Assembly (NCBI RefSeq): GCF_010685995.1
Contig: NZ_JAAGWK010000021.1
Coordinates: 168,702-232,701 of the forward strand
Direction: 5' to 3'
Length of the DNA stretch: 64,000 nucleotides
Origin: Goekera deserti
GTDB taxonomy: Bacteria; Actinomycetota; Actinomycetes; Mycobacteriales; Geodermatophilaceae
Part shown: positions 26,675 through 35,378 of the stretch, piece by piece
Layout: every line of letters starts with the position of its first letter
Numbering within the stretch: position 1 is the first letter of the stretch
Translations under genes and position numbers: made by a program
Notes under the pieces: model-generated
What the model saw: only the letters and a program-made list of their open reading frames with translations
Told to the model about the DNA's origin: nothing
Database searches by the model: none

Positions 26675-27154
26675 GTGACCTCATCCCCGCCCGTGCGCGC
26701 CGCACGCTTCGCCGAGCTGACCCCGGCCGAGCTCTACGGGCTGCTGCGGCTGCGCGTCGACGTGTTCGTCGTCGAGCAGACCTGCCCCTACCCCGAGCTC
26801 GACGGCCGGGACGCCGAACCGGGCACGCTGCACCTGTGGGTGCCCGGTCCCGACGGCGAGGTGCTGTCCACCCTGCGGCTGCTGCACGACGGCGAGGACC
26901 GGGCCATCGGCCGGGTCTGCACCGCCGCCGGCGCCCGCGGCCGCGGGCTGTCCGAGCTGCTGCTGCGGCAGGCGATCGCCCTCTGCGACGGGCGGCGGAT
27001 CGACATCGGCGCCCAGGCCCACCTGGAGGGCTGGTACGGGCGCCTCGGTTTCGTGCGCACCGGGCCGGACTACGTGGAGGACGGGATCCCGCACTGTCAC
27101 ATGGCGATCCTCCGGATCGCACCGCCGCCAGGGGGCGTGCCCGAGCTGCGTTGA
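26675..27154 (+). CDS. elaA: ElaA-family GNAT acetyltransferase
   Basis: 159 residues. ElaA pattern: LYGLLRLRVDVFVVEQTCPYPELDGRD near the start, acetyl-CoA loop RGRGLSELLLRQA and a late GIPHCHM. The target is unknown. GTG at 26675. Convergent with the PP2C gene, with a shared terminator between. Confidence 0.88.
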   Translation: MTSSPPVRAARFAELTPAELYGLLRLRVDVFVVEQTCPYPELDGRDAEPGTLHLWVPGPDGEVLSTLRLLHDGEDRAIGRVCTAAGARGRGLSELLLRQAIALCDGRRIDIGAQAHLEGWYGRLGFVRTGPDYVEDGIPHCHMAILRIAPPPGGVPELR

Positions 27155-27163
27155 GCGACTCCG

Positions 27164-27205
27164 GTCGTCCCGTCGGGAGGCCTCCGGCCCCCGCGACGGG
27201 ACGAC
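27164..27205. terminator. Bidirectional terminator between elaA and the PP2C gene
   Basis: GTCGTCCCGTCG (27164-27175) pairs with CGACGGGACGAC (27194-27205), a perfect 12-bp stem with an 18-nt loop between convergent genes. Confidence 0.7.
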
Positions 27206-27226
27206 GGGTCCGTGGCGCTGGTCCGG

Positions 27227-28141
27227 CTACGGCCAGAGGGTCTCGAGGACCTGGGTGACGTCCTCGCGGGCGGAGGCGGCGGCACCGTAGGTGCGGACGG
27301 TGGCGCGGGTCGTGGACGGGCCGGCGAACGGGGCGGTGTCGGTGGTCAGCGAGGACAGGTCCAGCGGCGCGGTCTCCAGCGCCAGCACCGGGTCCGGACG
27401 GCGGATGCCCGGCGCGCCCGGCACCTCGACGACGTCGGCCACCACGATGGTGATGTTGTCGTGCGCGGGGGCGTCGAGCGCGGCCCGCAGCAGCGAGTGG
27501 CACGCGTCCTCCGGGCTGCCGGCGGACACCAGCGCGGCGGCCAGGTGCGCGGCCGGCACCACGTCGGACAGCCCGTCGGAGCAGACCATCAACCGGTCAC
27601 CGCCCCGGACGTCGAGCACGCTCACGTCCAGACCGTCGGTGTCGTCGTGCCCACCGTGCAGCGCGGCGTAGACCACCGAGCGCTGGGGGTGCGTGGACAC
27701 GTCCTCCGGGGCCAGCCGGCCGGCGTCCACCAGGGCCTGCACCAGGGAGTGGTCCTTGGTGACCTGGGTGAGCACCCCGTCGCGCAGCAGGTAGCCGCGG
27801 GAGTCGCCGATGTGGGCCAGGCTCACCCCGGTCTCGTCGGCGGTGAGGGCCACCAGCGTCGTGGCCATGCCGCGCAGCGCCGGGCGGACCGCGCAGCCCG
27901 CGGTGATCCGGGCGTTGGCCCGCCGCACCAGCCGGGCCAGCGCGTCCGGGCCACCCAGACCGCCGACGCCGCAGCCCAGCGGCGCCAGCCAGCTGGCCAC
28001 CAGCGAGGAGGCGACCGCGCCGCCCACGTTGCCGCCCACGCCGTCGGCGACCGCGATCAGCCGGCTGCCGGCGAGCGCGGAGTCCTGGTTGTCCGGGCGC
28101 GGACCCGTGCGGGACACCGCGGCGGCGTCGAACTCGAACAC
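27227..28141 (-). CDS. PP2C-type Ser/Thr protein phosphatase
   Basis: 304 residues. PP2C/PPM motifs in order: RPDNQDS, ADGVGGN(V/G), AHIGDSRGYLLRDG, LMVCSDGLSDVV and HDNITIVVA, with the metal-binding Asp residues kept, so it should be active. It would reverse Ser/Thr kinase signalling (PstP-like, but without the membrane helix). GTG at 28141. It is 32 nt downstream of blh on the same strand and could be part of that transcript. Confidence 0.9.
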   Translation of the reverse strand: MFEFDAAAVSRTGPRPDNQDSALAGSRLIAVADGVGGNVGGAVASSLVASWLAPLGCGVGGLGGPDALARLVRRANARITAGCAVRPALRGMATTLVALTADETGVSLAHIGDSRGYLLRDGVLTQVTKDHSLVQALVDAGRLAPEDVSTHPQRSVVYAALHGGHDDTDGLDVSVLDVRGGDRLMVCSDGLSDVVPAAHLAAALVSAGSPEDACHSLLRAALDAPAHDNITIVVADVVEVPGAPGIRRPDPVLALETAPLDLSSLTTDTAPFAGPSTTRATVRTYGAAASAREDVTQVLETLWP

Positions 28142-28173
28142 CGCCCACCCCCCTCACGCTGCGCTCCTGGCGT

Positions 28174-29262
28174 TCACCCGGCCCGGCGACCATAGGTCAC
28201 CGACCGCCCACGGCTCGCAGACCCGCGGGAACGGGCCCCACGGGACCACCGGTCCAGCAGCGCCACCGACCGCACGTGCGGGAAGGTGAGCGCCACCAGG
28301 ACGCCGAGCGCGACCCCCACCGCGGCGTCCGGGGCCCGGCCGCCGACCAGCACCACCACCACCGCCAGCGTCACCGCGGTGGGCAGCGCCGCGTGCAGGG
28401 CCAGCCGGGCCACGGCCCGCCCCGCGGACGGCACGGCGCCGTCCCGACCGGGCAGCCCGAGCAGGCGGCCGGTGTGCCGCAGCGCGTGCCAGCCGGCGAA
28501 GTAGACGCCGAACGCGGCCAGCGGCGGCACGACGGCGAACAGCGCCACCACCAGCAGCAGCTCCGCGGTCTGCCCCGTGCGGTGGAGTCGCAGCAGGTGC
28601 ACCACGGCGGCCAGCACGAGCCCGGCCAGCACCAGCAGCAACGCGGCCCGCAGCACCGGCGGCGCCGGCACCGACAGCGCCGGGGCCAGCCGCCCCAGCA
28701 CGGCCGCGGACTCCCCCGGCCACAGCGCCACCGGCAGGACGACGACAGCCGCGCCGTGCGCCGCCGCCAGCAGCACCTCCTGGGTGGGACCGGGTGTGGG
28801 CCGGCCCGCCCGCTCGGCCGCCACCGCCACCTCGGCCGTGCCGAAGTGCACCGCCGAGACGACCAGGAACACCAGCACGGTCACCGTGGGCAGCACCAGC
28901 AGCGCGGTGGCGGCGGCCGCGGCCACCAGCAGGTACCCGGTGAGCACGCGGGCCAGGGCGGCGCGGTCCGGGCGGCGGCCGCTGGTCCAGAACGGGACCA
29001 TGTGGTCCACCGCGCCGTGCGGCACGCCGAGCACGATGCCGATCAGCGCCAGCGGCACCCCGGCCGCCGCCACCGCGCCGGGCGCGACGAGCTGGGCCAC
29101 CAGGACGGCGAGCACGCCGGCCACGCCGACCGTCGAGCAGGCCCGCGCTGTCCGCGCGGCCGGGGTGCCCGCCGTCCCGGAGCGGACGTGGCGGGCGGGC
29201 TGCCGGCGCGCGCCCGGCCGGGGGACGACCCCGGCCGGACGCGCGCCGTGTGCAGCGACCAC
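28174..29262 (-). CDS. blh: Brp/Blh-family beta-carotene 15,15'-dioxygenase
   Basis: 362 residues with about 8-9 membrane helices. Histidine motifs of the family are all present: GVPHGAVDH, HFGTAE, YFAGWHALRH and FPHVRSVALLD, which hold the iron. It cleaves beta-carotene into two retinals in the membrane. GTG at 29262 is 4 nt after the rhodopsin stop, so it is co-translated with the opsin that needs retinal. The first 40 residues are Arg/Pro/Ala-rich and extra; a later start is possible. Confidence 0.92.
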   Translation of the reverse strand: MVAAHGARPAGVVPRPGARRQPARHVRSGTAGTPAARTARACSTVGVAGVLAVLVAQLVAPGAVAAAGVPLALIGIVLGVPHGAVDHMVPFWTSGRRPDRAALARVLTGYLLVAAAAATALLVLPTVTVLVFLVVSAVHFGTAEVAVAAERAGRPTPGPTQEVLLAAAHGAAVVVLPVALWPGESAAVLGRLAPALSVPAPPVLRAALLLVLAGLVLAAVVHLLRLHRTGQTAELLLVVALFAVVPPLAAFGVYFAGWHALRHTGRLLGLPGRDGAVPSAGRAVARLALHAALPTAVTLAVVVVLVGGRAPDAAVGVALGVLVALTFPHVRSVALLDRWSRGARSRGSASRGRSVTYGRRAG

Positions 29263-29266
29263 CGGC

Positions 29267-30199
29267 TCAGGCGGGCCGGCGGCTGCTGGCGGCCCGGCCG
29301 TTGACGGCGCCGGCCGCGGCCACCCGCTCGTCGGCGCTGCGCGCCCCGTTGGAGCCGGACGCGTGCCCGTCGACGGTCGGGACCGCGGCGTGTTCCTCGT
29401 CCCGGCTCGGGTCCTCCAGCCGGCTCTTGACCCGGGCCACCTTGTAGATGGCCAGGCCGAACGCCGCCTTGGCGAGGATGTCGGCGATCGAGTAACCGGC
29501 CTGCTTCAGCACGAAGCCGCCCTCGCCGGTGAAGAAGTCGCCGCCCAGGATCGGGAAGAGGTAGGCGATGGGGTACACGCCCCACAGCCCGACCAGGGCC
29601 AGCCGCAGCATCTTGATCGTGTGCACGACCTCCGGCGGCTGCCGGTCCAGCGACTTCGACAGCTCCACGAAGAGCACGTAGAGCAGGTACAGGAACGGGA
29701 TCGTCGACAGCGTGCCCCAGATCAGCCGGGTGCTGGTGTCCAGCGAGATCTCACCGGGGTAGCCGAGGACGATCATGAGCGCGGACGCCGGTACCAGCTT
29801 GACCAGCAGGCTCTTGGACTCGCCCCGGGTCAGGGCCATCACCGCGACCGTCTCGATCAGCAGCAGCGGCACGGTCAGCAGCCAGTCGACGTACCGGTAG
29901 CCCTCGTTGAAGCGGACGTTGGACAGCTCGTGCACGGAGTCGACGGTGGCCCCGGGCGGGTAGCTGGCCTCGAAGTTGTTGAAGATCCGGAAGTAGTGGT
30001 ACGCCGCGATCCCGCAGACGATCGCGGAGACGACGATCGCGTTCCGGTACCTCGGGGTGACCTGCCGTTGCGAGAACAGCAGGAACAGCGCGGTGAACAG
30101 CATGCTGGCGATCACCAGCGAGAACAGGTTGTAGACCGTCGCGTAGCTGGTCGCGGACAGCGACGGGATGTCGGCGGATGCGGCGTTGAGGGACATCAT
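29267..30199 (-). CDS. Light-driven proton pump, proteorhodopsin/xanthorhodopsin-like
   Basis: 310 residues, seven helices and a hydrophilic tail (about 255-310). Helix C has RYVDWLLTVPLLLIE: D105 proton acceptor, T109 and E116 proton donor (DTE, outward H+ pump). D240 and K244 in helix G (ADILAKAAFG) are the second counterion and the retinal lysine; H68 matches the proteorhodopsin His that pairs with the acceptor. L113 predicts green absorption. W161-G162 in helix E is compatible with an open site for a carotenoid antenna, as in xanthorhodopsin. Start ATG at 30199, with AAGGG upstream; a promoter lies 66 nt upstream. Retinal comes from blh just downstream. Confidence 0.93.
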   Translation of the reverse strand: MMSLNAASADIPSLSATSYATVYNLFSLVIASMLFTALFLLFSQRQVTPRYRNAIVVSAIVCGIAAYHYFRIFNNFEASYPPGATVDSVHELSNVRFNEGYRYVDWLLTVPLLLIETVAVMALTRGESKSLLVKLVPASALMIVLGYPGEISLDTSTRLIWGTLSTIPFLYLLYVLFVELSKSLDRQPPEVVHTIKMLRLALVGLWGVYPIAYLFPILGGDFFTGEGGFVLKQAGYSIADILAKAAFGLAIYKVARVKSRLEDPSRDEEHAAVPTVDGHASGSNGARSADERVAAAGAVNGRAASSRRPA

Positions 30200-30253
30200 C
30201 GGCCCTTCGAGCTGGACAGCGCCCGCGACGAGTCGCGCGGGTCGCACCGTTTT

Positions 30254-30307
30254 CCGGATGCATCCGGTATAGACCCGTCCGTCTGGGCGTGCCAACTTGC
30301 ACAGGTT
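30254..30307 (-). promoter_or_regulatory. Rhodopsin-blh promoter with candidate operators
   Basis: Read on minus: -35 TTGGCA (30295-30290), 18-bp spacer, -10 TATACC (30271-30266). The imperfect inverted repeat AACTTGCACAGGTT (30294-30307) touches the -35, and the perfect palindrome CCGGATGCATCCGG (30254-30267) starts at the -10. Both are plausible sites for the CarH-like regulator encoded just upstream, inferred only from position. Confidence 0.55.
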
Positions 30308-30314
30308 GTGACGT

Positions 30315-31280
30315 TCAGCGAGGTGCGGCCTGCAGTTCCCGGACGGCGTCGGCCAGGCTCACCGAGCGGTAGACCGACGCCGGCAGCGGGGCGTCGGTCC
30401 AGCCGGGGCCGCCCACGACCACCCGCACCGCGGGCCGGGTGCGCGGCAGTGCGTCCATCGGCAGCTCCGGCACCGGGACGCCGGGGCCGCTGGGCCGCTG
30501 GCTCCACACGAACACGGCCGACGCGCCCGTGCGCCGCACCGCCGAGCCGAGCGCGGCCGCCGGCAGCTGTCCCATCACCTGGGCCGGAACCCGCTGCTCG
30601 GCCAGCGCCGCGGCCAGGGCGTGCAGCGGCAGCACGTGCCAGTCGCCGGGCGGCGAGGTGAGCAGCACCGACCGCCCGGCCACCGGGCGCAGCTGGCAGG
30701 CGCGGTGCGCCCGCAGCGCCTCGGTGGTCGCCTCGCTCAGCAGGTGCTCGATGTCCACCCCGCCGCCGGTCTCCGCCCACCGCTGGCCCGCGGCCACCAG
30801 CACCGGCCGCAGCACCTCGTCCCAGGTGGCGATCGTGCCCCGCTCGGCGAGCAGGTCGCCCAGCAGGGCGTGCACCGCGTCGGCGTCCAGCCGGGCAGCG
30901 GCGCGGGCCAGCCCGCGGGCCTCCGGCGGTGCGCCCGGCACCGCCAGCACGTTGCCGCCGGGTCCGCCGGGTCGCCGGCGTCCGGGCTGCGGGGCGGGGG
31001 TGGCCGGCCGGTCGTCGGACGGCGCCGACCCGGGCGCGGGTGACTCCTGCACCATCCGGGCCGCCTCGGCGGGCGTGTGGCCGGTGGAGACCAGGCGCTG
31101 CATCTGCACGAGCAGGTCGACGTCGGCCTGGCTGTAGCGGCGGTGCCCACCAGTGGTGTGCGTGCTGGGGCCCAGGCCGTAGCGCCGTCCCCAGCTGCGC
31201 AGGGTCTCCGGGGCGACGCCGAGCCGGGCGGCCGCGGCTCCCACGGTGAGGCCCTGCGGCTCGGCCGGCTGGGTGCTCAC
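30315..31280 (-). CDS. MerR-type regulator with B12-binding domain (CarH/LitR-like photoreceptor)
   Basis: 321 residues. A MerR helix-turn-helix (about 11-78: TVGAAAARLGVAPETLRSWGRRYGL, TGGHRRYS) and a Pro/Gly linker are followed by a four-helix bundle and a Rossmann B12 domain. W168-x9-E178-H179 is the CarH signature that contacts the upper adenosyl ligand. D213-x-H215 fits the lower His ligand of DxHxxG, although the Gly is Pro (P218). CarH proteins repress in the dark with adenosylcobalamin and release DNA in light. It lies directly upstream of rhodopsin-blh in the same direction, so light induction of that operon is a good inference. Confidence 0.85.
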   Translation of the reverse strand: MSTQPAEPQGLTVGAAAARLGVAPETLRSWGRRYGLGPSTHTTGGHRRYSQADVDLLVQMQRLVSTGHTPAEAARMVQESPAPGSAPSDDRPATPAPQPGRRRPGGPGGNVLAVPGAPPEARGLARAAARLDADAVHALLGDLLAERGTIATWDEVLRPVLVAAGQRWAETGGGVDIEHLLSEATTEALRAHRACQLRPVAGRSVLLTSPPGDWHVLPLHALAAALAEQRVPAQVMGQLPAAALGSAVRRTGASAVFVWSQRPSGPGVPVPELPMDALPRTRPAVRVVVGGPGWTDAPLPASVYRSVSLADAVRELQAAPR

Positions 31281-31316
31281 CGGCCCATCATGACCGGCCG
31301 TGCGCCGGGCGCGAGC

Positions 31317-33131
31317 TCAGTCCGCCCCGGTGAGGCTGGTCGCGGGCAGCCAGTCGGCGTCCAGCAGCTCGGCGATCTCGCGCAGCCCGGCCGTGTCGCC
31401 GCCGGCGGTGGAGCCGGTGACGGCGAGCCGCTCGACCATGACCCGGGCCACCTGCTCCTCCACGGTGTCCTCGGCGTAGGCGATGCGCCACGGGGACAAC
31501 TGGTGGTCGCGGTGCGTGCGGCCGGTGACCTGGCGGGCGCCGATGCCGGAGAACCGCGGCTGGTGGAACAGCCCCACCCGGGGCAGCCCGGACGCCGTCC
31601 GACCGCCGGGCAGCTGCTCGTGGGCGTGCAGGCTGATCGAGGCGGTCACGGTGAACACGCAGACGGCGGCCTCGCCGGTCTGGAAGCGCAGCCGCTCGGC
31701 CTCGACGTCGAAACGGTCGCGCCCGTAGATGCCGGCCACCGGGACGCCGGCGTCGAGCAGGGCGGTGCGGATCGGGTCGGCCGCGGTCTCCACGAACTCC
31801 ACCGAGACCGCCACCTGCCGCTCCGCCTCGACCTGCGCGCGCACCCAGTCGACGGTGGCCTGCACCCGGATCAGCCCGGCCTTCTGCCGGAAGCGCAGCA
31901 GGGCGGCCCGGCCCCGGGCCGTCTGCCGGCCGCGGCGGGCCAGCTGCATCTCCTCGCGGAACTGCGACCACTCGGCCTCGTACTGCGCGCGCTCGGCCGG
32001 GGTGAGCGCCACCGGCGTGCCGGTCACCGACACCGGGCCCCACGGCGCGGCCCGGTACAGCGTGGACGGCGGGTCGGTGTCGGTCAGCCAGCCGCGCAGC
32101 CGGGCCAGGTCGGCCCGCCGCTCGCCGGCGTCCTCGGTCCACTCCCAGCCGTAGCGGCCACGTTCCACGTGGAACCCGTGCTCGGCCAGTCGGGCCGGCA
32201 GGTCGGCCCATGCCCGCAGCGGTTCCCCGTGCAGCGCGGCCAGGTGCGGGGCCAGGTAGGGCAGCTCCAGCGGGCTGTGCGCCGGGGTCGCCGTCGCCAG
32301 CAGCACGAAGGGGGCGTCCTTCACCCGGCCGGAGCCGGACACCGCCTTCCAGTGCTTCCAACGCTGGGTGGTCGTGTGCCGCACCATGTGCGCCTCGTCG
32401 GCCACCACGACGTCGAACGCCCCGGCCACCGTGGTCACCGAGGCGACCTTGGCGAGCCGGTCCCAGGTGGTGACGCACCAGCGCAGGCCCTGCGCCCCGT
32501 CCGCGGAGCCACCGAAGGCGCCGATCGACCGGGTCCAGTGCGGCACGGTGATCGCCGCGGGCCGGTCGGCCACGACCAGCACGGTGCGCACGGGCCGCTG
32601 CCGGGCGATCTGCTGCACGGCCAGCACCGCGGTGCCGGTCTTGCCGACGCCGGGGTCGTCGCCGAGCAGGAACATCCGGCCGCCCGCCGCCGCGTGGGCG
32701 GCGATGGCCGCGGCGCCGGTGACCTGCTCCGGTCGCGGCTGCACCACCGGGACGGCGGGCAGCGGGCGCGGCGTGGTGTTCAGCTCGTCCTCGAGGAACC
32801 GCTCGAGGGTGTGCGGCGGCGGGTCGTAGGGCGCCAGGGCCGCGGGCAGCGACGGGCCGACGTACACGTGCGCGGAGAGCCCGGCGTGCCAGACCGCCCC
32901 GGGCGCCGGTGCCCGGAACGGGACGGCGAGCACCCACACCCGCTCGCCGGGGCCGGCGGTGGGCAGGCCGTCGGCCGGCGCGGCGGCCTTCGTGCGCGCG
33001 GTGGGCGCCGTGCGCGCAGCGGGCTTCCCCGCCGCGGTGGAGCGCGACGTGGTGGAGCGGGACCTGCTCGTGGAGCGGGACGTGCTGGTCGACCGGGACG
33101 TGCTGGTGGAGCGCCGGCGACGTGCGGGCAC
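31317..33131 (-). CDS. DEAH-box SNF2-like helicase
   Basis: 604 residues. N-terminal Ser/Arg/Thr repeats (RSTSTSRSTSTS, about 5-35), then Walker A GDDPGVGKTGTA, Walker B/DEAH VADEAHMV, motif III ATATPAHS and motif VI GRTHRDHQ, a superfamily 2 helicase like those in actinophages and some chromosomes. Role unknown; DNA repair or phage remnant are options. GTG at 33131 is chosen for the GGAGG 5 nt upstream; the frame is open to 33560. It ends 36 nt before... its 3' end is followed by the carH-like gene only 36 nt away, so they may share a transcript. Confidence 0.8.
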   Translation of the reverse strand: MPARRRRSTSTSRSTSTSRSTSRSRSTTSRSTAAGKPAARTAPTARTKAAAPADGLPTAGPGERVWVLAVPFRAPAPGAVWHAGLSAHVYVGPSLPAALAPYDPPPHTLERFLEDELNTTPRPLPAVPVVQPRPEQVTGAAAIAAHAAAGGRMFLLGDDPGVGKTGTAVLAVQQIARQRPVRTVLVVADRPAAITVPHWTRSIGAFGGSADGAQGLRWCVTTWDRLAKVASVTTVAGAFDVVVADEAHMVRHTTTQRWKHWKAVSGSGRVKDAPFVLLATATPAHSPLELPYLAPHLAALHGEPLRAWADLPARLAEHGFHVERGRYGWEWTEDAGERRADLARLRGWLTDTDPPSTLYRAAPWGPVSVTGTPVALTPAERAQYEAEWSQFREEMQLARRGRQTARGRAALLRFRQKAGLIRVQATVDWVRAQVEAERQVAVSVEFVETAADPIRTALLDAGVPVAGIYGRDRFDVEAERLRFQTGEAAVCVFTVTASISLHAHEQLPGGRTASGLPRVGLFHQPRFSGIGARQVTGRTHRDHQLSPWRIAYAEDTVEEQVARVMVERLAVTGSTAGGDTAGLREIAELLDADWLPATSLTGAD

Positions 33132-33538
33132 GGGTACCTCCTGGTCGGCCGGCGGTGCGCCGTGGACGCTGGACGGCGCCGCCCCGGACGGCGCGGCAGG
33201 CCGGGGTGGCAGCCAGGGTGGCAGACAGGGGTGACAGGCCGCCGGGACGCCCGGCCGGGACGGCCGCGACGGCCCCGACCCGGTCCGGCCTCCTCCGCAG
33301 GGGTGCCCCGGTGCCGGCCGTCCCTCGCCGGGTCCGTCCCCCGCGGCTGCGCCGACCGAGCGGCTGGCCGCACACGGACGGGGAGCCGCACGACCGCTCC
33401 GGTGACGCGGAGTGACATGGACGACACGTCCGGCGGAATGACCTCGAGGAACCGAGCGGGGCCGCCGATGTGAGTCGTGAGTCAGGGACCCCCTGCACAC
33501 CACGACCCCCACAGTCGCCCCACGCCCTCGGAGACGCC
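33132..33538. other. 407-nt gap between divergent helicase and repeat-protein genes
   Basis: Open frames are present but not protein-like. It holds three imperfect GGGTGGCAG repeats (33207-33235) and a TGAGTCGTGAGTCAG stretch (33472-33486). No clear operator or riboswitch was found. Confidence 0.4.
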
Positions 33539-34312
33539 GTGAACCCCGCCCTGTCCGCACTCCTCGCCAAGGCCGTCCCCGCTGGCATCGCCGGCAAGGT
33601 CGTCGCCGGCGCTGCCGCGATCACCGTGCTCGGCACCGGTGCCGCCGCGGCCGCCCAGACCGTGGCCGCCGAGCCGGTCTCCAGCACCGTCGGGACGACG
33701 GTGGCCGACGCCGACGCCGACGCCGACGCCGGCACCGGCCCTGCCGCCGCGACCTCCGACCCGGCCGACCCCACCACCGAGCCCACCGACCCCACGACCG
33801 CGCCGACCGACCCGACCACGGAGCCCACCGACCCCACGACGGAGCCGACCGACCCCACGACGGAGCCCACCGACCCGACCACGGAGCCCACCGACCCCAC
33901 GACGGAGCCGACCGACCCCACGACGGAGCCCACCGACCCGACCACGGAGCCGACCGACCCGACCACCGAGCCCACCGACCCGACCACCGAGCCGACCGAC
34001 CCCACGACGGAGCCCACCGACCCGACCACGGAGCCCGAGCCCACCGAGCCGGCCCCCGCGCCCCGCAACCACGGTCAGGCGGTGTCGGAGGTCGCGCACC
34101 AGAGCTTCGAGTCCGGCCGCGAGCACGGCCGGGCGGTGTCCTCCGCGGCCCGCGACCGCGGCGGCGACCCGGCGCCTGCACCCGCACCGGCTCCTGCGCC
34201 TGCACCCGCTCCGGCTCCCGCTCCGGAGGCGCCGTCCGTTGACTCCGGCAGCCAGGGCGGCCACGGCAACGGCGGCAACGGGAAGGGCGGTGGCAAGGGC
34301 CACGGCGGCTGA
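33539..34312 (+). CDS. Exported PTDPTTE-repeat protein
   Basis: 257 residues. An N-terminal hydrophobic segment (about 10-40, AGIAGKVVAGAAAITVLGTGAAAAAQ) fits a signal peptide or anchor. About 13 tandem PTDPTTE heptads (about 80-170) form an extended spacer, followed by a Pro/Ala run (PAPAPAP) and a Gly/Lys/His-rich end (GGHGNGGNGKGGGKGHGG). It looks like a wall-spanning stalk protein; no binding or catalytic domain seen. GTG at 33539 follows CGGAGACG. A terminator follows. Confidence 0.8.
   Translation: MNPALSALLAKAVPAGIAGKVVAGAAAITVLGTGAAAAAQTVAAEPVSSTVGTTVADADADADAGTGPAAATSDPADPTTEPTDPTTAPTDPTTEPTDPTTEPTDPTTEPTDPTTEPTDPTTEPTDPTTEPTDPTTEPTDPTTEPTDPTTEPTDPTTEPTDPTTEPEPTEPAPAPRNHGQAVSEVAHQSFESGREHGRAVSSAARDRGGDPAPAPAPAPAPAPAPAPAPEAPSVDSGSQGGHGNGGNGKGGGKGHGG
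33775..34045. repeat. 21-bp tandem repeat coding for PTDPTTE
   Basis: About 13 nearly identical 21-bp units, differing mainly at third codon positions (GAG/GAC and ACC/ACG). Copy number may vary by slippage. There are no spacers, so this is not a CRISPR array. Confidence 0.9.
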
Positions 34313-34334
34313 CCGCTCCCCGCCACGCGAGTCC

Positions 34335-34369
34335 GCAGCGCCCCGGCCCTCACCGGCCCGGGGCGCTGC
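34335..34369. terminator. Hairpin terminator after the repeat protein
   Basis: GCAGCGCCCCGG (34335-34346) pairs with CCGGGGCGCTGC (34358-34369), a 12-bp perfect stem with an 11-nt loop, 22 nt after the stop. Confidence 0.7.
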
Positions 34370-34391
34370 GCCGTCTGGTGGGATGGACCGC

Positions 34392-35243
34392 ATGACCGAG
34401 GACGTGCAGCTCGCCGGCCGGACGCTGGGCGACGCCGGCCCGCGGGTGGTCTTCGTGCACGGGCTGTTCGGCCAGGGCCGCAACTGGACGACGATCGCCC
34501 GGACGCTGGCCGCGCAGGGCCGCCGGGTGACGCTGCTGGACCTGCCCAACCACGGTCACTCGCCCTGGACCGACCGGGTGGACTACCTGGACATGGCCGA
34601 GCTGCTGGCCGCGGAGATCGCCTCCTACGGGGAGCCGGTGACGCTGGTCGGGCACTCGATGGGCGGCAAGGTGGCCATGCAGCTGGCGCTGCGGCACCCG
34701 GACCTGCTGCGGGCGCTCGTCGTCGTCGACATCGCGCCGTCGTCCTACCCGGAGACCGGGGGGCGCACCGACGACCCGGACGAAGAGGCCTCGCCGTTCG
34801 CCGCGTTCATCGCCGCGATGCAGGCCGTGGACCTGGCGTCGCTGACCAGCCGGGAGCAGGCCGACGAGGCCCTGCGGCCGGTGGTGCCCAGTGACATGGT
34901 GCGGGCCTTCCTGCTGCAGTCGCTGGTGCGCGACGGCGTCGGTGGTGGCGACGGCCGGCAGAGATGGCGGTGGCGGCTGAACCTCGACGTGCTGGCCCGC
35001 GACCTGGGCGAGCTGCGCGGGTTCCCCGACCCGCCGCCCGGCGCGGTGTTCGGCGGCCCGGTGCTCTGGATCGCCGGGGCGTCGTCGACCTACGTGCTGG
35101 ACCGCGACCGGCGGCGGATGGACGAGCTCTTCCCGGCCACCCGGCTGGTGCGGGTGAAGCACGCCGGGCACTGGGTGCACTCCGAGCAGCCCGAGGTCTT
35201 CGTGGCCACCCTGGAGCGGTTCCTGCAGCAGGTGGAGCGGTGA
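34392..35243 (+). CDS. Alpha/beta-fold hydrolase
   Basis: 283 residues. Oxyanion motif FVHGLFGQGRNW, nucleophile elbow GHSMGGKVA (Ser) and catalytic His in HAGHWVHSEQP; the pattern resembles YbfF-type acyl-CoA thioesterase/esterases. The substrate is uncertain. ATG at 34392 (or 34383, in frame). Confidence 0.88.
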   Translation: MTEDVQLAGRTLGDAGPRVVFVHGLFGQGRNWTTIARTLAAQGRRVTLLDLPNHGHSPWTDRVDYLDMAELLAAEIASYGEPVTLVGHSMGGKVAMQLALRHPDLLRALVVVDIAPSSYPETGGRTDDPDEEASPFAAFIAAMQAVDLASLTSREQADEALRPVVPSDMVRAFLLQSLVRDGVGGGDGRQRWRWRLNLDVLARDLGELRGFPDPPPGAVFGGPVLWIAGASSTYVLDRDRRRMDELFPATRLVRVKHAGHWVHSEQPEVFVATLERFLQQVER

Positions 35244-35378
35244 CCGCGGGCAACTGACCCGGGCGGCCGTTCACCCGATCGGGCGGTGCGCGTGGCAGCC
35301 CGTCCGGCGGGCACCCATGATCGTCGCCGTGGACAGCGACCCCCGCCCGGCCGACCGGCGTCCCGAGCAGGTCGCCCG

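Noticed and set aside
33775..34045. CRISPR-like array
   Set aside because: 21-bp units abut without spacers and code for PTDPTTE.
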